64,000 bases of DNA from Mugil cephalus (Eukaryota > Chordata > Actinopteri > Mugiliformes > Mugilidae), in contig NC_061776.1 of assembly GCF_022458985.1 (NCBI RefSeq), positions 8,248,379-8,312,378 on the forward strand, read 5' to 3'. The notes beneath the pieces were generated by a model that worked only from the letters and a program-made list of their open reading frames with translations, was not told the origin of the DNA and did not search any database. Each line of letters opens with the position of its first letter. The first letter of the stretch is position 1. This document shows, in pieces, positions 9,547 through 22,499 of the stretch. The translations under genes and the position numbers were made by a program.

Positions 9547-12500
9547 TTAAATGTTACAAGGAAATAGTGAAATATAATTATTATTATGAATTCTGAAACT
9601 GCCTCCAGTAAAATAAAAGATGCATTTCAACCTTGACATACAGTCCCTGGCCTCTTAACCTCTGACCTTTAGATAAAACTAACAAACCTGCTGTGTTTTT
9701 TTGCCGTCACCACCACGTGCTGCAGCTGTCCGTCGGTGCCGCACATCCGACAGTGGACGTGTCTCGTCCTGCACTGCACCGGCGCGATTAGCCGGGCCCA
9801 GTCCACGCCTTCGCTCTCCGGCTCCGTCGTCTCCGTGCGCCTCAGGATCAGGTAGCTGAACTTCTCCGTCTGATGCTGGTTGTGCTGAGGAACAAAAGGA
9901 GGAGTTGCGTTCATGGTTCGCTTTAAGTGCGCGTTCTGAACGATGAGGGGAAATCTGGCATTTGCAACTACAAGGCATCTGAAAGTATTTATTTCTGATG
10001 TTTTTTTTTAATAGCACTGATTCATTTTGAATCTTACCTTGGGCAGAGGTAGAGGATTGTACAGCTGCGGGAAGTTGCAGGGTGTGATCACCTCACCGGA
10101 GAGTTTAGGGCACGAGAGCTCATGAGGACACTGTGAGTTAGAAAAACAACAACAACAACAAAGAGGAGTCGCAATAAGTCGACAACGCTTCTGGATTCAT
10201 TTAAAACAACTGGGAGTTAAACGTACCGGGGCGAACACCGACGCTGGTCTCGAGTCGAACACGACCTTCTCCCGTTTCTGGAAAATCATCATCACTTTGA
10301 TTAGATTTAGTCGTTTACAGACGAGCGCTTAGAAAATGTGACCTGTGGCCTCATTTATTTATTTATTTATTTATTTATTTATTCTGAGTACATTTAACAA
10401 AGTGTCTCTGGCCTCCATGAGCATCTGATGGCCCTCCTTGGTCCCATTTTCCACCAGCACCTACAATATAAAACACAGAAGTTATTATTAAATGCTGTTA
10501 AAATAACTAATAACTACCAGAAGATATTATTTCATGAATGAGGACCACACAGGAGAGGAAACCAGGGATGATTTCTCAGATTCAGTATTTTAACCAACCA
10601 GATACGAGCTGGTCTTTCTCCACAGAGTGACCACTGCTTCTTCTCTGTCTTTTGCGTTGGGAACTTCTGACAGAGTGAAAGCTGAAGTCACCAAGTCAAA
10701 CTGCACCTGAAAGGAGAAACGAGAAGTTTAAGATTATGTCGACATTCAACCGATGAAAAGACTAAAATCCTAAAAACGTACTTTCTCTGTGGCCTACTAA
10801 CCTCATCACAAGCAGCACGTATATTCCTGTGTCTAATTTAATTTCCTTTGTATCAATTTTATTATTAATGATAATGTTTTTAAAAATTCATAAGGAACCA
10901 TGTAAAGCAATGGCTGTTGTGATATACTTTAACAAACTGATCGTAGATACGCTTCTTATTCAACTCTAATGTAAAAATTAGATGGAAAATTATTTAACCT
11001 CAGTTAAAAAGTTTTTCATTTTTTTTGTCCCATTAACAGTTAAAAATGACAGGCTTTGTTTTTTTACCTTGGGGGAGACTGGGAGAAACTGTCTGAAATA
11101 GACGTGCTTAATAAGAGGTTCAGCAGCATCGTCGTCACCTGTGCAACAAAAAGCAGAAAAATGTTGAAATCTCTCATTAATTAACAGGAGTAAATAAGAA
11201 CACAAACAAATGAAGCAAAGAGAAGAATTTGCACCTTTGAGAAGTCGTTCCGCTAAAATGTTCATGGGCCCAGAGCTGTCCACACACACCATCTCCTTCA
11301 GGGAGTCGCCCCAATACGAGTGTGACGCCCTGCGGGACAAGAAGACACGGACAGTCAGTTTATCGTTTTAATTTAACACGAGCAAAACTCTCTGCATGAT
11401 GCACTATTTTTTATTTTATTTTGCAGAAAACATAAAGACTTTCGCTTTAGAGGAAGAACAGTGCAGATATTTTTTGATGATTATGAATCAAAACGCACTG
11501 AACGCGTCATGTTTGTTTTACTGAATAGGAACACGACAGATTATATGAGACAGCGCTGGGAAAAAGAAGCTAATTTAGTAATTTCAGAAGATACATGGCT
11601 CCAAAGTTGGAAAAATCCTTTTTTCCATGATTTCTGTTGGAACCTGATCCAATTTTGTTTTTTTTGTTACACCGAACCAGAAGTCCTACTTCAGTGGTTC
11701 GTGCTGGAGGGAGTGTGGTGCGGTTTCTGCGGGCCGTGTTTGGACTTTTTGGTCTTTCCCACATATCTCATCTTTCTGTGGGGCAGGTAATTGGTGAGAT
11801 ACTGAACGTAACTTTTGATTCCACATTCACTTTCCTGCATCTCGGAAAAATTCCAGAAGGCCTCAGCAGAAGGGACATATACCTCTAGAAGGTTTTCATA
11901 GCAGCTAGTAAAAAAACAATAAGTAAGTTTTGGCTCCGAGTAGCCCTCCCACCATGAGGTTTTTTATAAACACTGTTAACGCATACCTTTTCATTCTGTT
12001 TTACATCTGCTGATACTGTCATTTGCTTTGTGTATGTTCAAAAATGGACACTCACCAGACAACTGTTCCCAGTCCTGAACCAAAATCCAGAAGAGTCTGA
12101 GGGGCAAACGAAGGATCCCTCTTCTTTATCTGAAACGCCAATTTTAATGAGTCATAACGGGCCCTAATAGTTTTCACTCAGATGTTTTCATCTGTCTGAA
12201 CCCTCTGAATCCCTCCACCGCTTCATTACCTCATTCAGACTTCTCCTCACTGCTGCGTAGCATCCAGCGAGCCGAGCCGCCATGTACACCACAGCCAGCT
12301 CTTCATCAAACCTGAAACGCAGAGATGGAGAGGAACCGCAAATGTAATAAATGCAAATGTAACTGCAGCAAATTCACGTATCGTAAATTCTTGAGCAGAA
12401 GAACATGTGGAGGTAAATCATGCGTTACTTCATGGGAGTCCAGCGATACGTCGTTCTTTTGAGCTCCGAGATAACTTTCCTCTTGATGCGGTCCTCCAGC

Positions 12501-13227
12501 ACTTGCTCATCGAAATCTGCAACAAACAGCACAGTTGTTCATCCTCCAGCTGCTGCAGCTGCTCCACATTCACTATACGTTTTTTGCATATTAACCGCTC
12601 ACCTTCTGTCTTCTGCATGGCCTTCTCCCAGAGCTCCTTCTCCAAGCCCACAGCTTTCTTCCTCAGAGCCGAGTCCTCGACTTTTCGTTTCCTGCTCCAG
12701 AGGAAGTCTGTGAGTTTGTGGCTGCGTTCGGCCAGCTGAGGCAGCTGCGCTTCTACGGAAAGAGAGACCGAAGAATGACAATGCTCTAAATCTTTGAGAC
12801 GAGGAAGAACCTGCAGAAACACTCTTACTGTGAATTATGGACAGTGCAGCTGTCTGGAGTTCCTCGGGAAGTCGCAGAGTTTTCAGGCTGGTCACACCTG
12901 GGTGCCTCTTGTGTGGTACTCCTTTTAGGAAATCTGTCATGATCTTGGGTTGAGCAGTTCGCAACTCATGTATACCTAGAGGTTATATGAATTGGAAAGT
13001 AATTAGGGGTTTTTATCCACCTTTAAATCGGTTATTAAAATAATATTATAAAGCGCATATAAGCTGTGCAAAACTCTACGTCTTTACTGAATGTGTGAAG
13101 TGTGTGACCTCCATGATGATTACGGAGCTGCGTTCAATGACACTTAAACAACACTCACCCTGCACATCATCTTCACAACAACCACCCTCTGACAGAGAAT
13201 ACAGCCCCGATAGCTCCGTGATGCCAT
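9078..13227 (-). CDS. mettl17: Methyltransferase-like protein 17, mitochondrial (RSM22 family)
   Basis: RSM22/METTL17 family protein, which acts in small-subunit assembly of the mitochondrial ribosome. Exons on the minus strand: 13159-13227, 12829-12965/12975, 12603-12752, 12429-12516, 12230-12311, 12056-12129, 11235-11329, 11068-11138, 10599-10706, 10392-10460, 10227-10277, 10038-10130, 9688-9884 and 9078-9180 (stop TGA at 9078-9080). SAM-binding motif [10 protein letters not shown] is in the 12056-12129 exon. The cysteine-rich part CPHELSCPK (10038-10130) and CRMCG (about 9740) match the region reported to bind an iron-sulfur cluster in the human protein. The tail is acidic. Start: ATG 13225-13227 gives an Arg-rich, presequence-like N terminus, in frame only if exon 2 begins at 12965 (acceptor ...GAG). 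With the acceptor at 12975 the first exon would be read in another frame without an ATG, so the 5' end is uncertain; the rest is firm. Confidence 0.9.
9334..9350. repeat. A homopolymer
   Basis: An A run of about 17 bases in the last METTL17 intron. Confidence 0.7.
9507..9544. repeat. (AT)n microsatellite
   Basis: About 19 AT dinucleotides in the last intron of METTL17. Confidence 0.95.
10353..10383. repeat. (ATTT)n microsatellite abutting a METTL17 exon
   Basis: Seven to eight ATTT units end about 9 bp from the splice donor of the METTL17 exon 10392-10460, so length changes fall in the donor-proximal intron. Confidence 0.9.
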
Positions 13228-13827
13228 ATCTCCGCCTTTTCAGCAGTGATTAAATGCCTTAAAATTCACCTCTAACTTCCATCCACACCGGGTTGAGCAC
13301 GGAAACACGTTAGGTGGCTCTCAGTCCTTCGCCAAAATAATTCCGAAGACTAACTGAGGCGGAACCCTCTAGTCCGACACGTTTGTTCCGCTCTTAAGTG
13401 AACAAAGAGGAGTGCTCACTCTCCCATTGTTTGTCGGTACTATCCAACAAATCCGACACATGGCTGACTTCTCGGTAATTTTAACATAGTGGGATTATAT
13501 ATACGCACCATAACTATATAAAAAAACGGGAAACTTGACGTATTCGTAATGTAAATTGAACGTTCAATCTCAGCTTCAGTTTTGGGATTTGTTTCCGCGA
13601 ATTCGTTGTCATGGCAACTGCAACTGAGCAAAGCGCTAGGGAAATAAGTGAGTGGAGTGATTCCTCTTCATACTAAACGATCTTTAGCAGGACTTTGCGC
13701 ATGGGCAGACGTACCGGCCCCGGCTCGGAATCAACAGTGTGAAAAGTTTCGCGCCGTGTGACACAATTGTTGTTATCACCGCAGTCCCTTTACTCGTCCG
13801 GCTACTTATTTAAATTGAGAAACCACC
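13228..13827. promoter_or_regulatory. Bidirectional METTL17/PARP2 promoter region
   Basis: Head-to-head spacing between the two start codons is about 600 bp. Visible elements: an RFX X-box-like palindrome GTTGTCATGGCAAC at 13605-13618 (one mismatch from GTTGCCATGGCAAC) and an NRF1-like TGCGCATGGGCA at about 13696-13707. CpGs are enriched near 13710-13800. A shared promoter is inferred from arrangement. Confidence 0.55.
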
Positions 13828-16800
13828 ATGAGGCGAAGTTGCAGACGCAACAATCCGAGTAAGAATGCACCAGAAAGCGAAGACGCCCAGGCAAAAACAG
13901 GTTGGTGCTTGTTTTTAGCTTGACAGGCTAGCTGCTGTTAGCCGCTGGGGGGCTACGACACCAGGACAGGGGACGTGTCTGGGCACAGGACAGCATGAAA
14001 ATCAATATAATTATTTATTGTTCAATAAGGTTCGTTTATTCATGTAAAATTGTCAAATAACAAACTATGTTAACCCTGATATTTACACCTGTACCTGTGA
14101 AATTAATAGCCAGGAATGTGCATTGTGCTTTGATTTTTCTCTTTCCTCTGTTATTTCTACCCCAGACAAACAATATGAACAGTTATAATTAAAATAAAAT
14201 GCCATGTTTGCTTATTCGTGACACTCAAGATTTGTTCTCACACGTTGTTATTGACTTTTGAACCTTTGTCTGAAGAACCTGAGCATCCACATACCATCTC
14301 ACTGTAAGGTTGACTGACTTTAATTGCTAGATGATTATTACACAAATTATCTCTGCAGTTGCTCAGATATGCTACATATTTGATAAGGGTGTCATTTTTA
14401 AGTAGGAGTTGGAGAAAGAAATCTTTAATTGTTGTTCCCATTGAACATGGGTGCAGAGTCATGTGAATAATTAACTAATAAAGCGTTTCGGTCTTTTTTT
14501 CTGGCTGTGTTTGTCGTCAGTGTGGCAGTGGAAAGGAGATGACGGACAGTGGGAACCGTACTCGCCCTCAGACAGCGCCTTGTTGGACTCCGCCGTCTCT
14601 TCGGGGAAAAAGTCCGTCACCCTGACACTGGGCTCGGGGACGGACTACGAAGTGGATCTGAAGAAGATGGTCCAGATCAATCCTGTTACAAAGTATAAAA
14701 GGAAAATTCGCTCTCAAACTGTAAAACCAGGTGTGTTCACGATTTGTCTGTGTATGTGTGCATCTGTCTGTGTATATATATCTATATTGTGTCCCACATT
14801 TTCATTTTATCTTATACATTTTTATATTCTCTGACATCTTGTCTCCTTTTTATCAGTGTATTTAGCATTTAATTAAAAAAATGTCAGTTGTTCATGGTGT
14901 TATAGTTCCTTAGTTAATCTCTAAAAACAAAACCTGCACTCACACATTCACGCCCACATCGTTTAAATATTATCAAATGAGTTCTTAAGGCATTCAAAAA
15001 GTTCCCTCTGTTCCCTTCTTTTATTCAGAGAGTTTGAGTGACACCGGGGACGTGGCGCTTCAAGATGAGAAACCGGTTCAAATCAAAGAGGAGGAGGAGG
15101 CAGAAGAGCAACCTGCAGTCAAGAGAAGGAGGGAGCAAAGCAAGAGTCAGCCAAAAACTGAGGAAAAAAAAGGCAAGGTGGATCTGACATGTTGTATATT
15201 ATATGTAAGACCATTACAAAGAGGAGTCAGTGGTGCATAAACACAGAACGTTTTAAAATAAATATATGGTCATCCAGGTGGAAAAAGAACCTGAACCTCA
15301 CTAGTTTAATGTTTCTGATATTTACATGTTAAACAGAAGTTGTGAAGACGGTGGTCATGAAGGGCAAAGCTCCGGTGGACTCTGAATGCAGAGCCAAGCT
15401 CGGAAAGGTAAAGCTTCTCTGTCCACAACAGATGTTGAATTATATTCCATCAGCCGTGGTTTAAGGTTTGACACCTGACATGTGGCAAAGAACGAGTCAA
15501 ACTACTAACTTGTTCAATGTTCAATGAGCTGACGGTTCCTCCCTGGAAATGTAAGTACGTACAGTATGTTCTTTATGTAGGGAGTGATTACAGAACGATG
15601 TTGATATACTAGTGTAGGGGGAGAAACGCTTCTTATTTCACACGCTCTGCATGGACCGGTTTTGGGCTATGGCATCGGGTTTACAGCTTTAAGATGCTAA
15701 TCTCAAGTATTTGAATGATTATCCAAAGTAACGTCTTATACGTGAACACATTTTATTTAATTCTGTCAATAAACCTTAAATAAATGTGGCCCCTGGTAGG
15801 GTATGGTAGGGTGTCTGAGGGTAGGGCCCAAAAAAGCGTGATACAGAGCTGCTTAGGGGATCATGGGACTTTGACAATCCGGTCTACATGTGTTTTGTGG
15901 GTCGTTGTTGTTACGGCTGCTCTGCTGCTCCTTTGCTTATATATATATATATATATCTACATATAACAACAGTTAAAACAACAAATAAAACTTTATACGA
16001 ATCCAAATATGAAAAATATACAAGTAAATATGATCAGCAACAGTTGTCTTCATTCATTCAACTAATTTTTTGTCTTTCAGGCTCATGTTTACAGCGAAGG
16101 AAACGACGTCTATGACGTGATGCTGAACCAGGTTAGTTGACTTAAATCCTGACATTTAATCTTTGTGAACGTTATCTGTTGTACCTCAGCCAGGATCACT
16201 GCTTTATTTTAAGAACGTGAAATTATTTCTGCTTTTGCTTTTCTAACGTTTCAGTGGGTCAGACATAAACCGCTACAATAACCAAACATCTTCAACCTTA
16301 TAGATAATAGTGCTGCTCCTGGACTCTTTCTAACACCTTTTGCACTGACTGTACAACGAACACTTTCTGTTTTGCTTCACAGACAAATCTTCAATACAAC
16401 AACAACAAATATTACCTGATCCAGCTCCTGGAAGACGACGGCTCCAAGGGTTATAGTGTGTGGATGAGATGGGGCAGAGGTGACTATTTAAAGCTTTTTA
16501 TGTGGAAAAATGTGTACGATAAATCATTTTCTCTCAAACTCACGCTTCCAATAAAAATTGTGTCTACAGTGGGAAAAGTGGGTCAAAGCAGCCTCACAGC
16601 CTGTGGTGGAGACCTGCTGAAGGCCAAAAACGTCTTCAAGAAAAAGTGAGAGCTTTTTGTTTTTGTAAATGACTTAAAAAGATTTCCAGATACGTTTTGT
16701 AGCAGCGCGCTCAGTGAAATTTTTGCTGCAGGTTTCTGGATAAGACCAAGAACGAGTGGGAGAACCGGGAGACTTTTGAGAAAGTGAACGGAAAATACGA

Positions 16801-19788
16801 CATGGTGTTTATGGACTACAACACAAACGAAAAGGTATGAAATGTCTGTGACTCCTCTGTGTTTATCAGAAGCTTTGATGAGAAATCGAATCCCGACGCC
16901 CGTTCTCCTGCTTCGTCTTTTCATTGGTGCAGGAGGAGAACCAGACCACAGTGGACGCCGCACCCAAGAAGAATCCCTCCAAGCTGGATGCGAAGATCCA
17001 GTCTCTCCTGGAGCTCATCTGTGACCTCAAAGCCATGGAGGAGTGTGTGCTGGAGATGAAGTTCGACATTAAGAAAGCGCCGCTCGGTCAGTCTAACAAA
17101 CAGATCACACGACCTGGAGACAAAGTGACGATGCTGCTGTAGCTTTGTGTTTTTATCTCTGTGCCTGTAGGTAAACTGACCTCGGAGCAGATCCGTGCAG
17201 GCTACATGGCTCTGAAGAGCATAGAGGAGTGTTTGAAGAGGAAGGCCAGAAATCAGGAGCTGTTGGAAGCTTGTAACAGGTTTTACACTCGCATCCCCCA
17301 CGACTTTGGGTAAGAAGCCTGCAGCTGAGTCCTTAACATACGTAGGATCTGGGTTCTGACTAAAAGATGTTCAATCTCCAAGGTTGAAAACTCCCCCGAT
17401 CATCCGCACAGAAGATGAGCTGAAGGAGAAAATCGCCCTGTTGGAGGTAAAACTGTGTTTTGATTGAATCATTTCTTATTTTTCTTATTTTTTCTCATAA
17501 GTATCTGTAATTCCTGACTGCTTTTGTTTTTTTTAAGGCACTGAGTGACATTCAGATAGCGGTGAAAATGGTCCAGTCCAGCGAGAAAAGTGATGAACAT
17601 CCTCTGGACAGACAGTACCACTCGCTCCAGTGTGACCTGCAGCCTCTGGACCCCAGCAGCAACGACTACCAGGTCAGAAAAGATGAAACTAACCTTCGAG
17701 TCTAATGTTTTATGGTGTTAATCAAAGTATCTTTCATATCTGAGGACACAGATCTTTGCCAGATGTAACTTGTGTTGCTGTAAATTCACGTTCCTCTTCT
17801 TTCTGTGTGTGTGTGTGAAGGTGATAGAAAACTATCTGCAGACCACTCACGCCTCGACCCATCGAGAATACACCATGACCATCCTGGACATCTTCTCAGT
17901 GGACAAAAACGGGGAGAGAGACAACTTCCTGTCACAGTTAGACAACAGGTCAGCAGAAGAAACGTTTACTTCTTTATGTTGCCTCAGTTCAAATCATATA
18001 ATCTTATAAACTCTTGTCAGTCCGACTCGTTCTGTGTATTTTTTGCCGGTCGGGTTCATTTTTGTTTCTACTTCCTGCTTCACTTTCAACAATGGCAACT
18101 GAAACGTTGCCGAAACCTTTACTACATGTTTTCCGATCTTTATTGATCCAAAACAATCGATTAGAAAATTGCGGAGATGGAGAAGCAGCCAGAAATACTG
18201 AGGTGGAAACACGGTACTGCCGAGTGAACCAGTTACCAATCTGCATCGCTGTGGTGCATAGTCACATTTCTGTCTTATGGCCATGACTTCATGCTGAGGA
18301 TGCAGACACAGCTCTCTTTGGTTATACAGGGACCGGACGGCTCGATCCCAAATTTTCTCAGCGCTGGTATCAGCCTTTGGAAGCAGAAAGTTATCGGTTC
18401 GGTTTTAAAAAAAAAAGTTATCGTGCATCCTGAGTTACAGCTGTTATGAAGGCACAAGGTGGTCATAATGTTATGCCCCAAAAACATCAGTAAGAACAGA
18501 CTGTCTGAGAGGAAGTGGTTCTTTCCGCTGTGGAAACTCAAATCTGCAAGAAACGGAGGAGAAGAAGTTTTTCCCTTACTTACTTAACTTATGACAACAC
18601 TTCATTCATTCAAAAGAAGAAAACGAGGACGATGGACCCACATTTTTAACAGCTATGTCCACATCAAGTCCAGCTTCATTCATCTTTTATTTTAACATCC
18701 GGTTGTTTTACTACCTGTGTGTTTCTACCACCACAACCAGAGGTTTACACCAGTGAACGAGTCTGTGAAACCAGGTTTTAATGATGTTTTCACTGTCTCT
18801 GTGTCTGCGTCTCCACCAGGACTCTGCTGTGGCACGGCTCCCGTCTCTCTAACTGGGTCGGCATCCTCAGTAAAGGCCTCCGAGTGGCTCCACCTGAAGC
18901 CCCGGTCACTGGTTACATGGTGAGCTGGCTGGGAAGATGGAAGCCTAAAAAATAAATAGTAAAAATAATAAAAAAATTAAAAAAGGAGTAAACATTTCCT
19001 CTCTCTGGAGGCCGAGACCAAGCTTTTAAACTTCCTGGCTGATGTTTTGAGACGTTGCTCCTGATTTATTTGTCTCTTTCATCCAGTTTGGTAAAGGTAT
19101 CTACTTTGCTGACATGTCATCAAAAAGTGCCAACTACTGCTTCCCCAACCAGAACAACCCGGTCGGACTTCTGCTGCTGTGTGAGGTGAGTTCATTTGAT
19201 CTTTAATGTCTTCTCAAGGAACTTGACCAGCGAGCATGTTGACGAGGGAATCTGTTTGTAGGTTTTCTTTTTCCCGTACCACACTCAGTCTGCTAATTGT
19301 TTCAGTTGATACAAAGATCCTACGACCAGAAACAAACTTGTTTTAATGTCCGTGCTGTTTGTGTGTGTCTGTGGGCTGCAGGTTGCCCTGGGAGACAGTA
19401 ACGAGCTACTGGATGCTAACTACGAGGCTAGCAATCTGCCTGATGGGAAACACAGCACCAAGGGGCTCGGACGGACCGGACCTGACCCCAAGAACTCTGT
19501 CACACTGTTAGTCTGTCTCATTATACAACACTGACATTATATAACACTGTCTAATCTAAAAAGAGTGTTTTTGAGAAGAGTCACAAGGAAAATGAAGGTG
19601 ATCTGCATGCTCTCGTTTTGTCTCCCAGGGATGGTGTGGTGGTACCGATGGGGCCCGGAGAACCCAGAGACGTGGGTAGAACCAACGGTTACTCCCTCCT
19701 CTACAACGAGTACATTGTTTACGATCCGGCCCAGGTTCGCATGAGGTACCTGCTGAGGATCCGGTTCAACTACTCTTCACTGTGGTGA
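13828..19788 (+). CDS. parp2: Poly(ADP-ribose) polymerase 2, with N-terminal WWE domain
   Basis: DNA-break-activated ADP-ribosyltransferase of the nucleus. Seventeen exons: 13828-13900, 14521-14730, 15029-15177, 15348-15407, 16081-16131, 16383-16479, 16570-16645, 16732-16834, 16933-17086, 17171-17309, 17383-17446, 17538-17672, 17821-17948, 18820-18919, 19087-19185, 19382-19506 and 19629-19788. Domains in order: basic N terminus; WWE domain (exon 2, [15 protein letters not shown]); Glu/Lys-rich linker with KRRREQSK nuclear signal (exon 3); WGR domain (exons 5-8, VWMRWGR then VGKVGQSSL); helical regulatory domain (exons 9-12); ART domain (12-17). The H-Y-E triad is present: [16 protein letters not shown] and [10 protein letters not shown]. 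Exon 4 stays in frame only with the acceptor ...GTGAAG before 15348; the upstream CAG at 15336 would give a stop. The WWE domain is absent from human PARP2. Poly-A signals lie near 20034 and 20223. The start gives a short basic N terminus. Confidence 0.93.
15936..15956. repeat. (TA)n microsatellite
   Basis: About ten TA dinucleotides in PARP2 intron 4. Confidence 0.8.
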
Positions 19789-20450
19789 GGCTGATGAAGC
19801 TACACGGTGGCGTGATATCAGGATCAGAGGTGACATCGGTTTCGGGCATCATTAGCTGGTTTGTGACGTCGGAGCTGAACTGAGTCGGCAGCAGGAACGT
19901 TTACCTCCTCACTGCAACGATTAACGGATCAGACAGCTGATGTATAAAAACGTCTGGTGGCAGCTTCTCTGACTTTCAGCTTCTTTTCTTTGTGATGAAT
20001 TAGATTCGACTTAAAGTCTTTGAGCCGTTGGACGAATAAAAATGATTCTCGGACGTGTTGAGAAAATGTAATTTTCTGTAATTTCTTACCTCTGTGTCCT
20101 TTATTACTTTTAAATATATCTTGGTTACCTAAAGTGGAACTACTGCTCGATGTATTTTGGATGATATGAAGAATGTATGTAGAACGTTTTGCACTACGTG
20201 TTGTTTTATGTCATATTCGTGTCAATAAAAGCTGTATCTGTGAACATGAGTTTCATCTGGATGTGGATCTTTAGACGTGATGAAATGTGTCTCATTAGTG
20301 TCAAACAAAACAAAAAAAAAATTTATATTTTTTTTGATTGGTGTGAAACGGACAAAGACAAGAATCTGTGGAAAATCATTGTAAGATTTTATACAAAGAT
20401 ACAACAATAAAGGACGTTCTCTTTCACAGGTTGGAGTGTGTGTCTTCATC
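19789..20450 (+). other. PARP2 3' UTR and downstream flank
   Basis: Two AATAAA signals (about 20034 and 20223) mark likely transcript ends. No further gene was recognised up to 20450. Confidence 0.6.
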
Positions 20451-22489
20451 CACATAATCAGTTAGTTGGACTCTGAATATCTGCTATGTACAATCAAATG
20501 ACTTATGTCCTGATTGATGATGATCATGATCACTACAGTTGACATGAGCTCGTCTCTTCATCCATTTCAACAGCAACACGTGGTCTCCAAACCAGTCAGT
20601 GGAAATGTAGATTTATTTATTTCCAAAAAACTAAATCTCTGTGATAAAGGAAGGTCTGCTGGTTTCTCTGTTGAGGCCCACGCAGCGGAAGAGAAACAAC
20701 AACACACAAACACATCAACACAAATGTTGATGTGTTTGACCTTTAAAGTTTATATAGACATCCCCAAAAAGAACAAACTATGACAATGAGGTGAACCATA
20801 TACTACATGTGAAAGTAAATCTTAGCTAAAAGTGAACAATGAGTAGCGATCCCTGAGGTAATTTTTGTACTATAAAGCATCATCAACGTAGTCGGAAAGA
20901 AGGCCCTGCAAGTGTTGTCATGGGCTTCTCTGAAGGGATTTTTGGTTCATTAACAAGGTCTCAGTGTTGCCGGAGCCAGAGGATATGGGGATAGTAGTGC
21001 GACGGAGTTGAGGCACTCTGTACGATAATGTGGTCTGTGTAAAGAAGTGAATTGTGACTCTTGTTCTACTGTAGAGGCATTCCAGTTTGCATTTATGTGC
21101 TTTCATTTGATGGAGCGCAGGGGTGTACCAAGGGGCAGAGTGTGTGAAGGAAAGTTTTGGTTTTGTTTGGGGTAAGCATGATCAGAAGGATAGAAGACTG
21201 TTGGTCAGTAATTATAGTGAGAAAAGTGCTCGGAACGGGTTTGGACTTTGTTGTATCGGGGAAGTGATGGAATTATGTCTGGTGGTCGTTTTGAGGGAGG
21301 GCATGGGGAGATTTGTTCATTTTGGAATTCAACGCTCATGGTAACATAGATAAAGTTGTTTCCACCCTGGTTAATTAATTTATTTATTTCGGACACTGTT
21401 TCTTACAACCTGTTAATCCAAGATTGTCAACGCAGTCATGTCACTCACTTACCAGTCAGTGTGATGTCCAGATGTGTAACTGCACGTTCAAGACGAATGG
21501 CTGTAAAGAGATCAGTCTTTTCTCCATCATTCAGTTGGAATAACTGCCACATGTAAATACTAAATTAAAAGTAAAGCAATGCATACTGTTATATGTAAAT
21601 GTTTGCTTTTATACTAGCGCATTTCCTACCTAAGCTCAGGTACTCAAAGTGCTTTTACACATACTGGTGGACTCAGTGTCTTGCTCAAGGATGCTTCAGT
21701 AGCACATTCAGGGATTGAAACCACTAAACCTTCAGTTTGGTGCGAACTGTCTAAATCCTTCATGACTGGCACACAGCCTGCCCCATGTGAGAAGTATGTT
21801 GATGTTTGTAGCATGAAATACTTTTATGATTATCATTAAGTGACATAATTGTCTGTATTCATGTATTGTGTTTACTGTGTGGAACTCCTCATCAGGATGA
21901 ATAGCTCGTCACTTGTTTGCAGCTAATGAGGATCTCTATTAAACAATAACAATTCAGGCCAAGACCGGTTCAGTGGTAAACAAGCGAAACAAGAATAAAT
22001 GACATAAAGTTGTAGGCAGTGTGGGGAGAGGAAACAAAGACATATTTAAACAAACAAACAAACAAAAAAAACAGGACCAAGTGAGAACAGCCAATAAACT
22101 CCATGAGAACATCTGTGAAGTTTATTTGAAGAGGATATGATGTGACAGATTAAACAAAGAACTGTCTGACACAGTCGTCTCTCTAGCCTCATACATACTA
22201 ATATGTAATAGAATTATGTTAAGTTTGATTCAGTTGTTGTTGGTTCACATCAGGGATGTTCAAAGACCTTCTGTATGGGGCAGGTCTTCAAAGTTATAAT
22301 AGTATCATGGGCACACATTTGAACACCAACAGAAATACCTTATGTTTAAATTGCAGCAGCATATTCATAAAGAATTGTCACATTTGAAGTACAGTGTAAG
22401 ATTGGATTAAAAAAGAAGAATCACCATTCCAGTAGTGGTTATCAGAATGAAAATAAGGAGAAATTCTTGTAACATCACGCCATCCCAGT
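20451..22489. other. Intergenic with repeat fragments
   Basis: At 20740-20870 there is a block (ttaaagtttatatagacatcccc and following) that recurs at 23755-23890 and 27520-27590. At about 21635-21760 a segment resembles a common fish repeat tail ('tcttgctcaaggatgcttcagtagcacattcagggattgaaac'). A short (CAAA)n run occurs near 22050. No gene was recognised. Confidence 0.5.
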
Positions 22490-22499
22490 TTAATTTATC

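Noticed and set aside
12407..12964. Plus-strand ORFs over METTL17 exons
   Set aside because: Antisense shadows of the METTL17 exons 12429-12516 and 12603-12752.
16583..17301. 126-codon minus-strand ORFs over PARP2 (and 24403-25294 over copy 2)
   Set aside because: Antisense shadows of exons 7-10; duplicated only because the PARP2 copy is.
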